Shown: piece after piece, positions 37,849 through 47,272 of the stretch
Layout of the letters: every line of letters begins with the position of its first letter
Position numbering within the stretch: the stretch's first letter is position 1
NCBI GenBank assembly: GCA_024275575.1
Contig: JAJRYV010000081.1
Location: forward strand, 1-64,000
Length of the DNA stretch: 64,000 bases
Direction: 5' to 3'
Source: a bacterium
GTDB taxonomy: Bacteria > Zhuqueibacterota > Zhuqueibacteria > Zhuqueibacterales > Geothermadaptataceae
Made by a program: the position numbers and the translations under genes
The notes under the pieces: generated by a model
What the model was told of the DNA's origin: nothing
The model's input: the letters and a program-made list of their open reading frames with translations, nothing else
Database searches by the model: none

Positions 37849-39153
37849 ATGAAGATTTCTGTTTTTGGAATGGGATATGTCGGCTGTGTTTCTGCCGTCT
37901 GTTTTGCTGATATGCAGCATGAAGTTATCGGCGTCGATGTCAATTTGCAGAAGCTCGATTTGATCAAAGGGGGGCAGTCGCCCATTATCGAACCCGGTTT
38001 GGATGAGTTGCTGGCGCAGGTCATCAAATCGGGCCATTTACAAGTGACCGATAGCGCCGATTTTGCCATTAAAAACAGCGATGTTTCGATGATTTGTGTT
38101 GGCACCCCTAGCCTGCCCAACGGCAGCCTGGACACGCACTTTCTTCTGCGGGTGATGGAGCAGATCGGCGCCAGCTTACGCGCTATCGGGCATTATCACG
38201 TGGTGACCATTCGCAGCACTCTGTTACCCGGCGTCGCGAAGGAGGTAATCATCCCGTTGCTTGAGCAGGTCAGCGGTAAAACAGTGGGTGAAGATTTCGG
38301 TGTCGTCGTCAATCCGGAATTTTTACGCGAAAGTTCAGCGATCGACGATTTTCGTAATCCGCCATTCACCCTGGTTGGGCAGTTCGATCAACGCAGCGGT
38401 GATGTGCTGGCGCAGGCTTATGACCTCATCGCGCGGCCGGTTTTTCGTACCGGCCCCGACGCCGCTTCGATGATCAAATATGCCAGCAATAATTTTCATG
38501 CCCTGAAAGTCGCTTTTGCCAATGAAATCGGCGCCATATGCAACCAGCTGGATATCGACAGCCAGCAGGTGATGAATGTCTTCTGTGAAGACCGCAGCCT
38601 GAATATTTCCAAAACCTATCTGCGTCCAGGTTTTGCTTTTGGCGGCTCCTGCCTGCCGAAAGATGTACGTGCTTTGAATTATGCGGCAAAACACCGCGAT
38701 ATCCATACGCCGTTGTTAAATTCCATTTTGCCAAGTAACGATGACCACATTCAGCGGGCGATCGATACCGTACTGTTGCGCGGCAATCGCAACGTCGTCA
38801 TGCTCGGGCTCAGCTTCAAACCCGGGACCGATGATCTGCGCGAAAGTCCGCTGGTGCGGGTGGCCGAAACCCTGATCGGCAAGGGCTATAAATTAAAAAT
38901 CTATGATGAGGAAGTCATCACCTCCAATCTCGTGGGCAAAAACAAGGAATATATCGAACGTATGCTGCCGCACATCAACGATCTGCTCACTAATGATATT
39001 GAGACGGCGCTACAGGATGCCGAAACCGTTATCATCGGTAAACGCCTGAAAAACATGGATGAAATTTGCGGCATGTTCGAAGAAAATCAGTTCGTGCTCG
39101 ATCTCGAGTACGTTGCTGACTGGGCGCCAGCGGAGAGTGGAAAAATCGTCTAG
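37849..39153 (+). CDS. GDP-mannose/UDP-glucose 6-dehydrogenase family (AlgD-like)
   Basis: Starts after an AGGAAGG site. The NAD-binding fold is at the start (FGMGYVGCVSAVCFA, VDVN), and the catalytic motif is YLRPGFAFGGSCLPKDVRAL (about residues 263-282) with the nucleophilic Cys. The YLRPGFAFGGS spelling is closer to GDP-mannose 6-dehydrogenase (AlgD) than to UDP-glucose 6-dehydrogenase, whose motif is usually 'GPGFGGSCFPKD'. It oxidises the nucleotide sugar to its uronic acid, the monomer donor for alginate-like polymers. Length 434 residues. Its neighbours are glycosyltransferases and a heparinase-like lyase. Confidence 0.85.
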   Translation: MKISVFGMGYVGCVSAVCFADMQHEVIGVDVNLQKLDLIKGGQSPIIEPGLDELLAQVIKSGHLQVTDSADFAIKNSDVSMICVGTPSLPNGSLDTHFLLRVMEQIGASLRAIGHYHVVTIRSTLLPGVAKEVIIPLLEQVSGKTVGEDFGVVVNPEFLRESSAIDDFRNPPFTLVGQFDQRSGDVLAQAYDLIARPVFRTGPDAASMIKYASNNFHALKVAFANEIGAICNQLDIDSQQVMNVFCEDRSLNISKTYLRPGFAFGGSCLPKDVRALNYAAKHRDIHTPLLNSILPSNDDHIQRAIDTVLLRGNRNVVMLGLSFKPGTDDLRESPLVRVAETLIGKGYKLKIYDEEVITSNLVGKNKEYIERMLPHINDLLTNDIETALQDAETVIIGKRLKNMDEICGMFEENQFVLDLEYVADWAPAESGKIV

Positions 39154-39154
39154 A

Positions 39155-40135
39155 ATGCAAATGAGCGATAAAAAAATCTGTTACATCTCCTGGGCTGAAA
39201 ACTGCAGCCGCAGCGATCATACGGCGCGCGAGCTCGGCGGCAGCTCACACATGATTTATATGCCCGGTCTCGGCAGCCATGCGGCGACGATCATCTTTAA
39301 ATATTGCGGTCAGTTTTTCATGACGCTGCGCACCCTGCTGCGCGAAAAACCGGGCGCTGTTTTCATAATGTCGCCACCGGTTTTTGCCGTTCTGCCGGCC
39401 TGGATTTATAAAATTTTCACTGGTGTGCCATTCGTCATCGATACCCACAGCGCCGCGCTGCTCATGCCGCGCTGGCGTCATTTTCAATGGCTGCAACATT
39501 GGCTCGAACAGCGGGCAGCGACGACAATCGTGCACAACGAGCATCTCGCCGCAATCGTTCGGCAAAATGGTGCTCATGCGACCATCGTTCGCGATGTGCC
39601 GGTGAAATTTCCGACGGGTGAAAAATTTAATTTAAACGGCGAATTTAACATCGCCGTGGTCTGTTCATTTAATTACGATGAACCCGTTGAAGCGCTTTTC
39701 ACTGCAGCGGCAAAATGCAAAAATATGCATTTTTATGTGACCGGCAACCCCAAACATCTCGACCCTGCCCTGAAAGCCCAAAAACCCGGCAATGTTACGC
39801 TGACCGGATTTCTTTCCGATTCTGCCTACGGAGATTTGATTTGCCATGCCGACGTCGTGCTTACCCTCACCACACGGGATCACACAATGCTGCGTGGCGC
39901 CTGGGAAGCGATTTATCAGAAAACGCCGGTGGTCATTTCCAACTGGCAAATTCTACAAGAAAATTTTCCCGAGGGAGCGGTCCACGTCGATAATTCTGTT
40001 TCCGCTATCGTGCAGGGGCTCGAAATGATGCGGAAAAATCATAATGTGTTTAAGTCCGGTGCGGAAAATCTATGCGCAGCAAAGCAGAACCGCTGGCTTG
40101 AAACCAAAAAACACATTCTCGAACGCCTTAACTGA
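39155..40135 (+). CDS. Glycosyltransferase of the exopolysaccharide cluster
   Basis: The ATG at 39155 comes right after the dehydrogenase stop; an upstream frame from 39059 overlaps that gene and is rejected. The 326-residue protein has a hydrophobic patch near residues 65-85 (FIMSPPVFAVLPAWIYKIF), then GT-B-like features: DTHSAALLMPRW, TTIVHNEHLAAIV, YGDLICHADVVLTLTTRDHTMLRGAWEAIYQKTPVVIS. It has no standard family label that I can give, but the C-terminal donor-like region and its context make it a glycosyltransferase. Confidence 0.72.
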   Translation: MQMSDKKICYISWAENCSRSDHTARELGGSSHMIYMPGLGSHAATIIFKYCGQFFMTLRTLLREKPGAVFIMSPPVFAVLPAWIYKIFTGVPFVIDTHSAALLMPRWRHFQWLQHWLEQRAATTIVHNEHLAAIVRQNGAHATIVRDVPVKFPTGEKFNLNGEFNIAVVCSFNYDEPVEALFTAAAKCKNMHFYVTGNPKHLDPALKAQKPGNVTLTGFLSDSAYGDLICHADVVLTLTTRDHTMLRGAWEAIYQKTPVVISNWQILQENFPEGAVHVDNSVSAIVQGLEMMRKNHNVFKSGAENLCAAKQNRWLETKKHILERLN

Positions 40136-40323
40136 TTCGAACATCCCACCCGTTTTACTACACGCTGGTTTTCCAATTTATCTTTTGTGGTCGTTTTTTT
40201 TCTTACTTTTTATAAAAATACGCAAAGATATCAGATAAAGGTCGATTTATTAGAAATGCGCCGGGAATCGGCAATATGGAAACCGGTTTTAACATGCAAG
40301 ATTAAAATTTCTTCGGAGAAAAA

Positions 40324-41286
40324 ATGGCTGCAGAAACTGATATTTTATTGGAAACCGGCACCAATGAGCTAGAACTCATCGAGTTCTCATTAAAATATCC
40401 TGATACCTACGGCAAGATGATCTACCAGTCGTTCGGCATCAATGTCGCTAAAGTCAGGGAAATTATCCGTGTGCCGCAGATCACCAAATTGCCGGGACAA
40501 CACGAAACGCTTCTCGGTATTTTTAAATTACGCGATGAGCTCATCCCAGTTATGAACCTTGCCGACTGGTTATATCATTACAAAGAGCGTGATGACAAAC
40601 AAAAGCTGATCGTGACGGAATTCAATGCACTCAAAGTCGGTTTTATCGTGCATGACGTGGAACGTATTCATCGGCTTTCGTGGATGCAGGTTGAATCGCC
40701 CGATAATATCAATGACCTGGATTTCGACAATTCATCTGTTGTCGGATTAATCAAATCGCAAGAGAAAATCATTTTGATGCTCGATATCGAAAAAATTCTC
40801 GCGGAAATCAATCCTGATCTCGGCATCAACGCGATGAGCGACAAAATTATCCAGGCTGATACGGAACGGAAAATTCTGTTGGCAGAAGATTCAGTGACCA
40901 TTCGTAATATGCTAACGCAAAAACTGAGGGCCGCAGGGTATCAAATTAAATCCTTTCATAACGGGCTCGCAGCCTGGGAACATCTGCAGGAATTGGCCGT
41001 CTCGATTGAAGACCCCGGCGATATTTTTCAAACTTACGACCTGGTTATCACCGATATTGAAATGCCGAAACTCGACGGCTACAGCCTGACAAAAAATATC
41101 AAAACACACGAGAAACTGAGCGGTCTGCCGGTCATAATTTTTTCCTCGATGATCACCGATGATGCGCGCCATAAAGGTGAATCCGTCGGCGCTGATGCAC
41201 AATTTTCCAAACCACAAATCGATTGCATTCTCGACAGTATGGAAGAAATTATCAAAAAAAGAGATGAAAAAATCGTTGCCGTCTGA
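40324..41286 (+). CDS. cheV: Chemotaxis coupling protein CheV (CheW plus receiver)
   Basis: An N-terminal CheW-like domain (about residues 15-165; YGINVAKVREIIRVP-like segments, TLLGIFKLRDELIPVMNLADWL, and KVGFIVHDVERIHR) is followed by a receiver domain (about 180-315) with AEDSVTIRNML, DLVITDIEMPKLDGYSL (phosphoacceptor Asp near residue 244), and the conserved Lys in SKPQ. This is the CheV architecture, coupling receptors to CheA with feedback by phosphorylation. A GGAGAAAAAATG start context and a downstream terminator at 41363-41395 define a single-gene unit. No other chemotaxis genes are in the window. Confidence 0.9.
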   Translation: MAAETDILLETGTNELELIEFSLKYPDTYGKMIYQSFGINVAKVREIIRVPQITKLPGQHETLLGIFKLRDELIPVMNLADWLYHYKERDDKQKLIVTEFNALKVGFIVHDVERIHRLSWMQVESPDNINDLDFDNSSVVGLIKSQEKIILMLDIEKILAEINPDLGINAMSDKIIQADTERKILLAEDSVTIRNMLTQKLRAAGYQIKSFHNGLAAWEHLQELAVSIEDPGDIFQTYDLVITDIEMPKLDGYSLTKNIKTHEKLSGLPVIIFSSMITDDARHKGESVGADAQFSKPQIDCILDSMEEIIKKRDEKIVAV

Positions 41287-41362
41287 TTTTTTTTTGGGAA
41301 CCAATATATTTTATTCGGGTAAACACTTTGAACGACGATTTATGCATACTCTCCTCCTCTGC

Positions 41363-41395
41363 AAAGAAGGCCTGTTTCAGGCCTTCTTTGTTTTT
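41363..41395 (+). terminator. Strong intrinsic terminator downstream of cheV
   Basis: AAAGAAGGCCTG and CAGGCCTTCTTT form a perfect 12-bp stem around a TTT loop, followed by GTTTTT. It lies 76 bases after the cheV stop. The rest of 41287-41614 (328 bases) shows no gene; the promoter for the deacetylase gene must lie there. Confidence 0.85.
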
Positions 41396-41614
41396 ACGCC
41401 CGGCAGGTTCCTGTCGGGGCTTTCACCTTTTTGGGATAGCGTGTTCACCGCTGCATACGTGCTATTTTTTCCTTGCTATTGTGCTGCCGAATAAATACAA
41501 TTTTAGAATTTTTTTTCATAAAAATTGAGTGATGAGCTGATTTTCTGCCGGCATATCGATAATTCAAGACGAACGGCCAAGCGCAAATTGCTCAGATGAC
41601 GAGAAAGGATTTTT

Positions 41615-44122
41615 ATGCCTCGCCCGTTTAAGTTGTCAGTTTTTTTTATCATAGCGATACTCATTTTCACACCTTTTGCCCTGCCGCTTCTGAACGCCCG
41701 GCAGCAATCGATGAACGCCGCTGAACTTTATCAGGCGATCAAAAAACTGAACACCCTGGGCAGCGTGCTCTATTTTGCCGCCCATCCCGATGACGAGAAC
41801 AATCCACTGCTCGCCTGTTTTTCCAACGAAATGATGCTGCGCACGGCTTATCTTTCACTCACACGCGGTGATGGCGGACAGAACCTGATCGGCATTGAAA
41901 AAGGTGCGCTCATCGGCCTGATCCGTACGCAGGAATTGCTGCGCGCACGTGAAATGGAAAAAAGCGAACAATTTTTCAGCCGGGCTATCGATTTTGGTTA
42001 CACAAAAAACGCGGACGAAACGCTCAGGTTTTGGGATCATGAAAAAGTTCTAGCCGACGCCGTATTTGTCATCCGAATGTTCCGGCCGGATATCATTATC
42101 ACCCGTTTCCCCACTACCGGGGAAGGACGGCATGGGCAACATACCGCCTCGGCGATTATCGCGGAGGAGGCCTTCGATGTGGCCGGGGATTATGACCGCT
42201 TTCCCGAACAATTGCAATATGTCAGCCCATGGCAACCGAAAAAATTGTTCTGGAATGCCTGGGAACAGGTATTGCCGGCAAAAAATATCGATACGGCGTC
42301 GCTACCGATGATCGACGCAGGTGTTTATAATTCCGTGCTCGGAAAATCTTATGCTGAGCTGGGCGCCGAAAGCCGCAGCCGGCACAAAAGCCAGGCCATG
42401 GGCACTGCGAAAAAACTGGGGAGCTGGCCCAGTTATTTCGTGCAAATCAAAGGATTACCGGTGCGCCGCAGCCTGTTTGATGATATCGATATTTCATGGC
42501 GTAGAATTCCCGGGAGTGAACCGGTCGCGAGGCATATTCAAAACGCTCTGAAAAATTACGACCCGCAAAAGCGTGAAACAATGCTGCCGGAATTGCTCGC
42601 AGCTTACAGAGCATTGGATAACCTGCCAAAATCATTCTGGGGTGATTTTAAAAAAGAACAGCTCGCAGAAATTATTCGTGAATGCGCCGGTCTGAAATTT
42701 TTTGCACTGGCCGCTGATTACACCGCAGTGCCGGGTGGTGAGATCAAAATTACGAGCACGGCCATTTCGCGCTGCAGCATAAAGGTAAATCTCGTGAAAT
42801 GTGCTTTGATTTTGCCGCAAATGAACTTGTTATCACCACGGGAATTGCCACCCAATGAACCGGAGACTCAGACAAATTCTATCCGCATCGCCGATGACGC
42901 CGCTTTTTCGCAGCCGTACTGGATGGAATCGACGCCACAAAAAGGGTTATTTCCCGTTGCCGACCCCGCTAAAATCGGGCGTCCCCTGTCACCGTCATCG
43001 CTGCAAGTTCGCTTCACTTTTTCCATCGATGGCGCCGGGTTGAGTTTTATCACCCCGGTACAATTCAAATGGCTCGACCAGCGTGACGGCGATAAATTTC
43101 GTGACGTCATCATCGCGCCGCCGGTCACTCTGCATTTTGATGAAAGAGTGCATGTGTTTACAAATACCGAACCGGTACACCTGCGGGTCACGGTGAAATC
43201 GAATATTGATAATGTACGGGGGCAGGTGAGTCTGAGCACCCCGGCCGGTTGGCAAGTTTCGCCGACGCAAATTTTTGCTATCGGCAAAAAATATGAGGAA
43301 CAACGCCTTGAATTTTCCGTGACCGCGCCACAGCAGGGAGGAATCGGCAGCATTTCGGCGAGTGTTGAATTTGCCGGGAAAATTTATACACAGCAGCAGA
43401 TCACCATTGCTTACGATCATATTCCGATACAAAATGTATTGCGCCCGGCAGCGCTCAAAGCTGTTTGTGTGCCATTAAAAAAGCGCTCGCGGCGGCTGGC
43501 CTATATTTCCGGCGCCGGCGACGAAATCCCGGAAATTTTACGTTCCATCGGTTATGCAGTGGAAATGCTCAGCAGTGACGACCTCGACAAAAAAGACCTG
43601 AGCCCATTCGACGCCATCATCGCCGGGGTGCGGGCCTATAATACGCGGCCGGAACTTGCACAAAAAAACAGCCGTTTGCTCGATTACGTGAAAAATGGCG
43701 GCACTTACGTGGTGCAATACAACACCAGCTACGCTTTGCAAACGGAAGCCATCGGCCCGTATCCGTTTACCATCAGTCACGATAGAGTGACTGTTGAAGA
43801 AGCGCCAATGCAAATGCTCGATAGCAACCATCCGGTTTTCAACACACCGAATAAAATTACCGCAGCGGATTTTGCGGGCTGGGTGCAGGAACGCGGACTC
43901 TATTTTTCTGATAAATGGGATGCGCGCTACCGGCCACTTCTCGGCTGCAACGATCCGGGTGAAGAGCAAAAACGGGGCAGTTTACTTTATACCCGCTACG
44001 GCAAAGGGGTTTTCATTTACACCGGGTTGTCTTTTTTCCGCCAGTTGCCGGCCGGTGTGCCGGGGGCCTATCGTCTTTTTGTCAATTTAATCGAGGCAGG
44101 AAAACGGATATATGAGAGGTAA
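41615..44122 (+). CDS. Secreted PIG-L family deacetylase with C-terminal GATase-like domain
   Basis: Signal-like N-terminus (residues 5-26). The PIG-L/LmbE catalytic domain (about residues 45-330) has AAHPDDENN (AHPDDE metal motif near residue 56), the GGQN stretch and RFPTTGEGRHGQH (second metal-ligand region). These enzymes remove acetyl groups from N-acetyl sugars. The middle (about 370-600) is beta-rich, with an NPCBM/NEW3-like part (LRVTVKSNIDNVRGQVSLSTPAGWQV). The end (about 615-830) resembles a type-1 glutamine amidotransferase or ThuA-like fold: 'DAIIAGVRAYNTRPEL', 'VKNGGTYVVQYNTSY' and 'GKGVFIYTGLSFFRQLPAGVPGAYRLF'. Length 835 residues. The substrate is unknown. Confidence 0.82.
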   Translation: MPRPFKLSVFFIIAILIFTPFALPLLNARQQSMNAAELYQAIKKLNTLGSVLYFAAHPDDENNPLLACFSNEMMLRTAYLSLTRGDGGQNLIGIEKGALIGLIRTQELLRAREMEKSEQFFSRAIDFGYTKNADETLRFWDHEKVLADAVFVIRMFRPDIIITRFPTTGEGRHGQHTASAIIAEEAFDVAGDYDRFPEQLQYVSPWQPKKLFWNAWEQVLPAKNIDTASLPMIDAGVYNSVLGKSYAELGAESRSRHKSQAMGTAKKLGSWPSYFVQIKGLPVRRSLFDDIDISWRRIPGSEPVARHIQNALKNYDPQKRETMLPELLAAYRALDNLPKSFWGDFKKEQLAEIIRECAGLKFFALAADYTAVPGGEIKITSTAISRCSIKVNLVKCALILPQMNLLSPRELPPNEPETQTNSIRIADDAAFSQPYWMESTPQKGLFPVADPAKIGRPLSPSSLQVRFTFSIDGAGLSFITPVQFKWLDQRDGDKFRDVIIAPPVTLHFDERVHVFTNTEPVHLRVTVKSNIDNVRGQVSLSTPAGWQVSPTQIFAIGKKYEEQRLEFSVTAPQQGGIGSISASVEFAGKIYTQQQITIAYDHIPIQNVLRPAALKAVCVPLKKRSRRLAYISGAGDEIPEILRSIGYAVEMLSSDDLDKKDLSPFDAIIAGVRAYNTRPELAQKNSRLLDYVKNGGTYVVQYNTSYALQTEAIGPYPFTISHDRVTVEEAPMQMLDSNHPVFNTPNKITAADFAGWVQERGLYFSDKWDARYRPLLGCNDPGEEQKRGSLLYTRYGKGVFIYTGLSFFRQLPAGVPGAYRLFVNLIEAGKRIYER

Positions 44123-44275
44123 TGCATGGTGTTGCCGTGAGCGCAATCTCCCCGCTAAAGTTTGGCGGCCGCAACGCCTCCGGCGAGGTTTTACCCAGCG
44201 GTTATTTTTACACCCTGAGTTCAAAAAGAGTGAGGCAAATCCGGCATATGCAGCTATTAAATAAGGATCAGACCC

Positions 44276-45424
44276 TCAGGGTTTCAAAGCTTCCTCGCCG
44301 CCGAAACAAAACAGATCGCCGTTAACATTGCCGAAGACTAAGTGATTTCGCCCGATAGCCGGTGCCGCAATAATGGCCGCCCCGGTATCGTATTGCCACA
44401 GAACCCGGCCTGATTTGAGTTCAAGCACGTATAGTTTCCCGGCATCGTTGCCGAAATAGACGCGCCCTCCGCTGATCACCGGGCTTGAATCGATGCGGGC
44501 ACGGGTCGCGAATATCCACTTTGTTTTGCCGGTTGCCAAATCGATGGCATGCAGAAGTTTATCCCGCCCGCCGATGACCAGCAGGCTGTCGCTCACAGCA
44601 GCGCTACTGAAAAACGGCATGCGGCGTTTCTCGCGTTTGTAAATCCATAAAATTTTCTTGCGGCGCAAATCAACAGCGCGTACTTAATCGACCATGCTGC
44701 CGAAATACGCTTTATCTCGTACTATCGTCGGCGAAGCGGCAACATAACCACCGATGCTAAACCGCGAAATTTCTTTTCCTGTACGGGCTGCAAAGATGCG
44801 CATAAAACCGTCGCAGCCGGTGATGACAACACGGTTTTTATATACTGCCGGCATGCTGTTGATATATCCGCCGGTTTCGAATTTCCATAATAATTTACCG
44901 GATTTTTGCGACAAGCAGTAAAGATAGTTGTCATAAGCGCCAAAGTAGAGATAATCTTTATAAAAATTGGCCGCACCGATGATATTCGCCTCGGCCTGAA
45001 ATGCCCAGAGCTCGCCGCCGTTTTCCGCCGACACAGCATAAAAAGTCCCGGCTTCATCACCAAAAAAAATTTTCTGTTCATGGAAGGAAGGACTGGAAAG
45101 AATTTCATCACCAGTTTTGTAAACCCAATCGGTTTTACCGCTGCGCAAATCGAGCGCGCGCAGCAGGCTGTCGCGGGCGGTAAAATAGACCGTCCGTCCA
45201 ATGATTATAGGTGAAGATTCGATGCCGCCGGTCGCTTTGAAACGCCATTTTAACTTTAACGCCCCGCGAATCGGCACGGCTGTGACGCCGGTGAGCGCCT
45301 GATTGCCACGGCATAGCGGCCAGTCGCTCGTGACTGGTTTTTGTGCCTGTCCCGGAGAGGGCAAGACGAGAGTTGCCAACAAAAGGAGTAAAAAAAATAT
45401 GCCGGAAAGATAGGGTCGTTTCAT
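44276..45424 (-). pseudogene. PQQ-like propeller protein broken by an in-frame TAA
   Basis: The start at 45424 has a signal peptide (LSGIFFLLLLLATLVLPSPGQA). The frame carries blades ('GKTDWVYKTG', 'GELWAFQAE', 'SGKLLWKFETGG', 'GKEISRFSIGG') and stops at 44684-44686 (TAA) after GSMVD. In the same frame it resumes at once as VRAVDLRRKKILWIYKREK and continues with three more blades to 44276, giving 383 codons. The two halves are one protein interrupted by a single nonsense codon. It may be truncated in vivo, or the stop may be a base error. Confidence 0.7.
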
Positions 45425-45572
45425 TTTATCCTGAATTATTTACATAACTTTATTCGAATGTAACTGTTCGATATACCAGACGGACGCTGAGCTTGCCAAG
45501 CGGGAGCATTTCTTTGTCACTTTGTATGAATAATAAAGGTTAAATCGGGCACATCCGGAAATGCACCTTTTC

Positions 45573-45662
45573 TGTCATTTCGAACAGTGTTTTTTAGTGT
45601 GAGAAATCTTTGCTGCGCTCAATGCTGAGGATTTCTCCGCTGAAAAACGCGTCGAAATGACA
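45573..45662. repeat. TGTCATTTCGA...TCGAAATGACA inverted repeat element
   Basis: The 11-bp ends are perfect inverted repeats, and inside are complementary GAGAAATC and GATTTCTC arms. This is the layout of the widely scattered 'GTCATTTCGA/GAGAAATCT' palindromic repeats of many environmental bacterial genomes. It stands alone in the 593-base gap 45425-46017, which otherwise shows no supported gene. Confidence 0.75.
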
Positions 45663-45973
45663 ATTCCGCATGGATACTAAATATTTAAAACTTTCACCAA
45701 ACAAGCAACAACTTCTCACCGGCAATCAAGCATCGCTGGTCGCGCCGGTTTTTCAATTGTCCGTGTGGGGCGAGCTGCGGGGAATTTAGGCGATGCCAGG
45801 GGCGGCGTAGACTCTGAGCTGGGAGTTGCCCGGTTTCTGAACGGACTTGAATCTGTCCTCTGCTTTCCAGGAAGGGGAATAGATTCGGTTAATATGTTCT
45901 ATTTTATACTTGCAAATGCGCTGATTAATTCTATTTTTATGCAAATATTTTAATTTTTATGATAAATAAATGA

Positions 45974-46001
45974 TTTACATGTCTTGATTTTTTTGTATAA
46001 A
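45974..46001 (+). promoter_or_regulatory. Candidate sigma-70-like promoter for argGH
   Basis: TTTACA (45974-45979) and TATAAA (45996-46001) are separated by 16 bases and lie just upstream of an AGGAG ribosome binding site and the GTG start at 46018. The spacing to the start would leave a very short leader. Found by eye only. Confidence 0.35.
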
Positions 46002-46017
46002 AATACAGGAGTCGCTC

Positions 46018-47271
46018 GTGAAAGTAAACAAAGTCGTGCTCGCGTATTCAGGCGGGTTGGATACTTCCATCATCATCCCGTGGTTAAAGGAAAACTATGG
46101 CTGTGAAGTCATCGCGGTGGCGGCGGATCTTGGGCAGGGCGCCGAGTTGGACGGGCTGGAAGAAAAAGCGTTAAAAACCGGTGCCGGCAAGTTGTATGTC
46201 GAGGATTTACGTCAGCAATTTGTCGATGATTTTCTTTTTCCGATGTTGAAATCCGGGGCGGTTTATGAGGGTAAATACCTGTTGGGAACTTCCATTGCCC
46301 GGCCGCTCATCGCGCGGCGGCAGGTGGAAATTGCGGAAAAGGAAGGTGCTGATGCATTGGCACATGGTTGTACCGGCAAGGGCAACGATCAGGTGCGTTT
46401 CGAGCTCACCTATAAAGCCTTCAATCCCAAACTGAAAGTCATCGCGCCGTGGCGGTAATGGGATATCCGTTCGCGTGAAGACGCCATCGCCTATGCTGAT
46501 GCACGAAATATCCCCATCACGGCAAGCCGGGAAAAAATTTACAGCCATGATGATAATTTATGGCATCGCTCCAGCGAAGGCGGTGCCCTGGAAGACCCGT
46601 GGAAAAGTGCGCCGGAGGAAGTCTATAACCTGAGCGTTTCGCCGGAGCAGGCGCCGGACCGCGCCACTGTGATCACCATCGAATTTGTGCAAGGCATTCC
46701 GGTCGGCATCAACGGAGAGAAAGTCAATTCGCTGGAACTGGTGATGCGGCTCAACAGATTGGGTGGCGAAAACGGTATCGGCCGCATCGACATTGTTGAG
46801 AACAGGCTGGTGGGGATGAAATCACGCGGGGTGTACGAAACGCCGGGTGGTACTATTCTCTACGCGGCACATCGCGAACTTGAAAGTCTCGTTTTAGCGG
46901 CGGATATTTTACGCTATAAAGATGAACTGGCGTCCAAATATGCGGCACTCATTTACAACGGCCAGTGGTATACACCGCTGCGCCAAAGTATGGAGGCCTT
47001 TATCGAAAAAACGCAGGAGAAAATAACCGGCACGGTGCGGCTGAAACTTTACAAGGGCAATTGCATCATCGAAGGCCGGAAATCGCCCTATTCGTTGTAT
47101 CGCGAAGACCTCGCCACATTCGGCGAGGACGATATTTATGAACAAAAAGACGCGGAAGGATTTATCAATTTGTTCGGTCTGCCCTCGAAAGTGAAAGCGA
47201 TGATCGAGCTTGAAGGCGATGTGCCGCCGCATTACGAGCATCCGGATTATAGCAAATTCAAACGGGATTAA
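46018..47271 (+). CDS. argG: Argininosuccinate synthase, with an in-frame TAA at codon 147
   Basis: The GTG start follows an AGGAG site. The N-terminal half has the ATP pyrophosphatase P-loop ([13 protein letters not shown]) and [13 protein letters not shown]. After 'VIAPWR' the codon at 46456-46458 is TAA, and the same frame continues [19 protein letters not shown] through [10 protein letters not shown] and the whole C-terminal half to 47271. In the family this position is Glu (PWREWD), so GAA has become TAA. The rest is undamaged and matches the usual length (417 residues). Argininosuccinate synthase joins citrulline and aspartate in arginine synthesis, and the intact argH follows one base later. 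Either the gene is a recent nonsense mutant or the base is wrong. Confidence 0.85.
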
Positions 47272-47272
47272 A

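Noticed and set aside
44122-44325. Small frame after the deacetylase gene
   Set aside because: It overlaps the end of the propeller gene on the other strand and shows no coding features.
45765-45953. Small frame upstream of argG
   Set aside because: No ribosome binding site, no recognisable motif, lies in a region with repeats.
46456-46458. Idea that TAA is recoded as a sense codon in this organism
   Set aside because: Many intact genes here end in TAA exactly at the expected place (for example larger secreted proteins and plsX neighbours), so general TAA reassignment is excluded.
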